Positions 58,522 to 64,000 of a stretch of DNA of 64,000 nucleotides are shown here, piece after piece. The DNA lies in NCBI GenBank assembly GCA_907163345.1, contig CAJQUN010000221.1, positions 124,001 through 188,000 on the forward strand. Reading direction: 5' to 3'. The first letter of the stretch is position 1; each line of letters begins with the position of its first letter. The position numbers and the translations under genes are program-made. The DNA comes from Haberlea rhodopensis (taxonomy: Eukaryota; Streptophyta; Magnoliopsida; Lamiales; Gesneriaceae). The notes under the pieces were generated by a model. The model searched no databases. It had not been told where the DNA came from and worked only from the letters and a program-made list of their open reading frames with translations.

Positions 58522-61500
58522 ATGGCTGCTAATGAGGAAGTCGGAGATGTTGGGAGTGTAAATGCGAGTATTGGACAGGCTAATCCTCTACCTCCACCGG
58601 CTGTAGGAGTGGAACCAGTAGTCCAGTTATTACTACCGGCGAGATTAGCTTGACGCAGTTTCTGTCGTATCATCCGCCCCGGTTTGAGGGGACAGAGTCC
58701 GGAGAAGAAGCTGAAGAGTGGCTGGAGAGACTTGAGCAGATCTTTGTATCGGCTCCTTGTGCTATTACTGCTTGGCTGAGGCTGGCGGAGTTCCAGTTGG
58801 CTAAGAAACCATTGATGTGGTGGAGGAGCACAGTGATGGAGATGAGAGCACTGGGTGCTGTGATTGACTGGACGCTCTTCAGGACCAGGTTCTTGAACCG
58901 ATACTTCTCCGCGGCAGCAAGACAGACAAAGGAGGATGAATTTGCAAGTCTGAGGCAGGGGAACATGACAGTGGCAGACTATGCCACACAGTACTCATCA
59001 CTACTTAGGTATGTCCCCCATATTGCCTCTGATGGACGTGCCAAGATGAGAAATTTCATGAAAGGACTGCGACCGGAGCTCTATGACCGGGTTATCATCA
59101 ATAACCCAACTTCTTTTGATGATGCTCTCACAAGAGCGGAGCTTGCTGAGCTAGGAGTGGGAGCTTATGCCATGCCACCACCGGTACCGCAACAGAGGCA
59201 GACTAGCGACAGTTTGAGGCCTCGGGGTGAGCCATTTAAGCCCCGTGGTGCCTCTTCATCTTCACGGTATGGTGGGAAGAAACATTTTGGTCAGAAACAG
59301 GACGGCAAGAAAGGAAATTGGTCGGCCAATCGAGGATCTTCACAAGGGGATAGGCCGGGAGAGCCGAGGTGCAACAACTGTGGCGGACCACATTCTTCAA
59401 ACAAGTGTCCTGCATGTTATGTCTGTGGCAAGATGGGCCACATTGCTCGGTATTGTCCCACCAGGGGAGGCCAGTCAGAGTATCAGGGCAACAGGCCAAG
59501 GTTTGAGGACAGGACAGTGCAGCAGAGGCAGCAGTTTGGGCCTCGTCCATCGGGAGGTCAGACAGTGGGACCACCCCAGGGACAAGTATATGCACTGACC
59601 AGGGAGCAGGCTCAGGCAGCTCCAGAGGAGGTGATTGCCGGTACGTGCCATTTATTTACGTACCCTGCTTTTGTTTTGATAGATACAGGTGCCTCCCATT
59701 CCTTTGTGTCTGTGGGATTTGTGGAAAGACACCATATGCGCACGTCTTCTTTACCCACGCCTCTCCTAGTCTCGACACCCACTGGAAGAAATGTCGTTGC
59801 GGATCAGTTTATGGCAGACTGCCTCATTTATTTTGAGGGCAACGAGTTGAGATCAGACTTGATTGTGCTGGGTATGTCAGACTTCGACTGCATCTTGGGA
59901 ATTGATGTTCTGAACAGATATCAGGCAGTGGTAGATTGCCGACAGAGGACAGTGAAGTTCAGACCTGAGTTGGGCAGTCAGTGGACTTTCTTTGGCAACG
60001 GGTCTCGTGCGAAGATTCCGTTGATTTCAGCGATCAAGATGTCTCAGTTGTTGGAACGTGGCCACACGGGCTATCTTATTTATGCCGTGGACACGTCTGG
60101 AAAGAGTAAAGAACTGAGGGTTGAGGATGTACCAATTGTGGCAGAATTTGCTGATGTATTTCCAGAAGAGATCCCAGGATTTTCACCGGCCAGGGAAGTT
60201 GAGTTTGGGATCGAGCTGTTGCCAGGGACATCCGCTATCTCTCGTGCACCTTATAGGATGGCACCGGCAGAGTTGAGAGAGTTGAAAGAGCAGTTGCAGG
60301 ATCTCCTTGACAAGGGTTATATACGCCCGAGCGTGTCGCCATGGGGCGCACCAGTCCTCTTTGTGAAGAAGAAGGACGGTTCGATGCGGCTGTGCATCGA
60401 TTACCGGCAGCTGAATAAGGCTACAGTGAAGAACAAGTATCCTCTTCCAAGGATAGACGACTTGTTTGATCAGTTGCAAGGTACCAGGGTGTATAGCAAG
60501 ATTGATTTGAGATCCGGGTATCATCAGATTCGGGTCAGAGAGGAAGATGTGCAGAAGACAGCGTTCCGGACTCGATACGGGCATTATGAGTTCTTAGTGA
60601 TTCCGTTCGGTGTGACGAACGCCCCGGCCGTCTTTATGAGTCTGATGAACAGAGTGTTTCAGCCGTATCTTGATCAGTTCGTCATCGTGTTTATTGACGA
60701 TATTCTTATCTACTCCCGGAGTGAGGAAGATCATGTGAAACACTTGAGGACAGTGCTTCAGATTCTTAGAGAGCATCAGTTGTTTGCTAAGCTCAGTAAG
60801 TGCGAGTTTTGGCTGAGCAGTGTGGTGTTTCTGGGGCATGTCATTTCGAGCAGTGGGATATCTGTGGACCCCAAGAAGATTGAGGCTGTGATGGAGTGGG
60901 CTGCCCCCACTTCTGTGCCTGAGATCCGAAGTTTTCTTGGTTTGGCCGGGTATTATCGGCGCTTTGTGGAGGGCTTTTCGAAGATTGCCAAGCCGCTGAC
61001 TCAATTGACTCAGAAGGGTGTGCCTTTCTATTGGTCAGAAGCTTGTGAGGAGAGCTTCCAGGAGTTGAAGCACCGGTTGACGACGGCGCCAGTGTTAGTG
61101 ATCCCGACGGAGAACTCCAGATTTGTTCTTTATACTGATGCATCACTGCAGGGCCTTGGATGTGTTCTGATGCAAGATAAGCATGTGGTAGCTTATGCAT
61201 CGAGGCAGTTGAAGCCGCATGAGACCAGATATCCAGTTCATGACTTGGAATTGGCGGCTATCATCTTCGCCCTGAAGATCTGGAGACATTACTTATATGG
61301 CACTTCATTCACCATATACACGGATCACAAAAGCCTCAAGTTTCTATTCACTCAGGCGGAGCTGAACATGAGACAGAGGAGATGGATGGACCTACTCAAG
61401 GACTATGATTTCGAGATTGAGTACCATCCGGGGAAGGCCAATTTGACAGCAGACGCTTTGAGCAGGAAAGTGAGGAGTTCTGCTGAGGACGTCATCCATT

Positions 61501-63085
61501 TGTCGGCTATGATGACCTCCTATTGCCATCTCGGCTATGATTTTGATATAGTGCATCACCAGTGTATGTCTCTACCTTATTAGCTGAGCCAGATATTTAT
61601 GAGAATATCAGGAGAGCTCAGAGATCAGATGCTGAGGTTCAGAGATGGTTGTCTATAGTGCATCTTGGTCAGCCGACGAAGTTCAGAGTGGCCGACGACG
61701 GATCTTTGAGATTGGGTAACCGCTGGGTAGTTCCGAGTACGCCGGAGTTGCGTAAGGGGATCTTGGAACGAGCTCACAGTAGCAGACTTAGCATCCACCC
61801 AGGCGGGAAGAAGATGTACAGAGATCTGCGTGGTCAGTTTTGGTGGAAGAGAATGAAGTCCGATGTCGTCGCTTTTGTGAAGAGGTGTTTGATCTGCCAG
61901 CAGGTTAAGGCAGAGAGACAGAGGCCTGGCGGCGAGTTGAGGAGCTTGGAGATACCGAAGTGGAAGTGGGAGCACATTTCCATGGACTTCGTGACTCATT
62001 TGCCGAGGAGTGCTTCAGGCTTCGATGCTATTTGGGTGATTGTGGACAGATTGACCAAGGTAGCCCACTTTATCCCCTATAGCATGACATTTACATTCCT
62101 GAGGATGGCGCAGTTGTATATTAGAGATGTGGTGAGATTGCATGGGATCCCCGTTTCCATTGTGTCAGATCGAGATCCGCGATTCACATCTCATTTTTGG
62201 GAAGGCCTTCAGTCAGCTTTGGGAACTGAGGTCAGATTGAGCACTGCTTATCATCCTCAGACGGATGGCCAGACCGAGCGCACTATACAGACGCTCGAGG
62301 ACATGTTAAGAGTTTGTGTTTTGGAGTTTGATGCTTCTTGGCAGGATTCAGTGCCTTTGGTAGAGTTTTCGTATAACAATAGCTACCAGGCAAGCATTCA
62401 GATGGCTCCGTTTGAAGCTCTTTATGGCAGACGGTGTAGATCACCCTTATGTTGGAATGATTTGGACAGTAGATCAGTCGGAGGGCCTGAGTTGATCCGG
62501 GAAATGGAAGAGAAGATAAAGACTATAAGGCAGAAAATGAAAGCAGCCCAAGACAGACAGGCAGCTTATGCAAATAAACGGCGGAGACCGTTAGAGTTTC
62601 AGTTGGGAGATAAGGTCTTTTTGAAGATCTCGCCTTTCAGAGGCGTTGTGCGGTTTGGGATGCGCGGGAAACTGTCTCCGAGGTTTGTGGGACCGTACGA
62701 GATTTTGCAGCGCATTGGCACATTGGCTTACCGACTGGCTTTGCCGCCTTCTTTATCTGGTATACATGATGTGTTTCATGTATCGATGCTGCGGAAGTAT
62801 GAGCCGGATCCGTCTCACGTGTTACAGCCTTCCGAAGTTCAGTTAGAGTCAGCTGTATCTTATGTGGAGCGGCCTGTTAGAATTCTGGACAGAGCAGACC
62901 GTAGACTTCGGAACAAAGTGATACCGATGATCAAGGTTCAGTGGGATCGCAGGGGTGTCGAGGAGGCTACGTGGGAGACGGAGCAGCATATGGTGCAGCA
63001 CTACCCGGAACTATTCTCTGGTATGAGTTTATGTTTAGTTTCTGTTGGGGTAAGTGCATGTGATTTCGAGGACGAAATCTTATAA
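58522..63085 (+). pseudogene. Ty3/gypsy chromovirus gag-pol, two frameshifts
   Basis: Same family as the gag-pol at 6739-11276. The ATG at 58522 (MAANEEV) reads 43 codons and then hits TGA at 58651, because one base is missing near 58639 relative to the other copy. The main frame (to 61583) contains gag, the zinc knuckle CYVCGKMGHIARYC, protease IDTGASHS, reverse transcriptase with FIDDILIYS and RNase H. A second one-base deletion near 61551 shifts the frame, and 61562-63085 then encodes integrase (HHCC finger ending CLICQQ, core words SMDF, SDRD, QTERT) and the chromodomain-like tail with EEATWE, which is intact here. The LTRs are nearly identical, so the indels are either inherited from a defective source copy or assembly errors. 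Confidence 0.9.
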
Positions 63086-63097
63086 GTAGGGGAGTAT
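63084..63097 (+). promoter_or_regulatory. polypurine tract of plus-strand gypsy element
   Basis: TAAGTAGGGGAGTAT immediately before the LTR start TGTGACATCC. Confidence 0.8.
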
Positions 63098-64000
63098 TGT
63101 GACATCCCCGAAATGATTAATTGCTAATTGGCTTTAAATTGTGAGTACATGATTAATTATGTGGTAATTGATTATGTGTTGAGATTTATTTACCTTATGT
63201 GGAAATGCATGGCCATGTGGGTAGGGTGACCCGGGATTGCATTTCAGGGTGCATGTGGTGCATGTTGGGTAAATATTATGGGAAGCATGATTTATTTGCC
63301 TTGGTTAGCAATTTATGAGAAATCATGTGTTAATTGATATTATGGTGCATTTTGAGTAAATGCTTTGAAAAATATCATGTTGGGGTGTTTTATACACCAT
63401 GGAATTGTTTGGCATGCATTTTAATTTAAAACTCACCTTTATACCCAACCCCACCCCATCCACTCATATTTTACTTTACCAAATTATCTCCAACACCCAA
63501 ACCCTTCCCCTCTTCCCATATTTTCGAGTTCCACCTTTGAGGTGAAGAGGAGACCTTGCAAACTTTGATTTGTGGAAGATTGTTGGGTGATTTGAGATCC
63601 CCAAGAGGTATGGGTACCTCATGTGTTAATTTTGCAAGGTTTTATTTGAGTTTGGTATGGTTTTAAATGGGTTTTGTTGGGTTGTTGTGGGTTTGGTTGT
63701 ATGTTGGAACTTATACTTGTTTTGAAGTATATTTTGGTTAGATGTTGTATACTTGGGTATATAATGTTGTTTATTGTTGGTTTTGAGTAGTTGGGTATGG
63801 TTGTTGTTGAGTTATGTGGGTTTGTTTGGATTTGGGAAGGAGAAGGGTGAATAGTGCCCGAATCTCGATTTCCCGCAGCTCGGCGATCGATCGGCGTCCG
63901 CTCGCGATCGATCGCGAGCAGCAGGGCTGAGGCAGTAAGCCTCAGCGATCGATCGCGAGCTTGGCGCGATCGATCGGCGAGGCCGCGATCGATCGGCGCT
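63098..64000 (+). mobile_element. 3' LTR of plus-strand gypsy element, cut by window end
   Basis: The first 903 bp of an LTR that should be about 2150 bp. It differs from the left LTR at two positions by eye (A/T in GAAG(A/T)ATATT and T/C in GAATCT(T/C)GATT). The window ends inside its GATC cluster. Confidence 0.92.

Overview
This window reads as plant nuclear DNA, probably from a eudicot. It has two intron-containing host genes (a polypyrimidine tract-binding protein and an abscisic acid receptor) in AT-rich DNA packed with LTR retrotransposons, solo LTRs, MITEs and a LINE fragment. I see no bacterial-type operon, rRNA, tRNA or CRISPR array.

Layout. 1-2502: AT-rich DNA with a perfect palindrome and two hAT-type MITEs. 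2503-13572: a truncated LTR, then a minus-strand chromodomain Ty3/gypsy element (LTR 4669-6694, gag-pol 6739-11276, LTR 11490-13515), followed directly by a 57-bp piece of a second internal region, so one LTR is shared by two head-to-tail copies. 13573-39613: one diverged 44-bp tandem array whose units switch orientation twice. It is split by nested insertions, each with a visible 5-bp target-site duplication (TSD): a non-coding LTR element (15765-28804, CATAC) that itself received a Ty1/copia element (19715-28535, GAAGA), and a second, decayed copia element (29132-39353, CTTCA) that received a gypsy solo LTR (31612-33720, CCCAC). 41766-53055: the gene island, a plus-strand PTB gene and a minus-strand PYL8/9-type gene arranged tail to tail, with a LINE fragment in a PYL intron. 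55711-56163: remnant of a possible plant-mobile-domain-type protein. 56164-64000: a plus-strand gypsy element of the same superfamily, cut off by the window end in its second LTR.

The two host genes look intact: spliced by eye they give 441 and 186 residues with consistent GT-AG introns. Every retrotransposon gag-pol here carries at least one frameshift, deletion or stop, although LTR pairs of three elements are very similar (about 0.2-1.1% difference counted by eye).

The most interesting signal is in the gypsy LTRs. Four diverged subfamilies (2503-4668; 4669-6694 with 11490-13515; 31612-33720; 56164-58313 with 63098-64000) share a three-part architecture in the same order: a cluster of 7-8 GCGATCGATCGC-type palindromes, an inverted ACGT pair before a TATA-like stretch, and a downstream series of CCGCT-loop-AGCGAGG modules. 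Loop sequences differ between subfamilies, yet complementarity between loops is kept in at least two of them. This suggests a conserved cis-acting control region and a structured RNA leader; both are inferences from the sequence alone.
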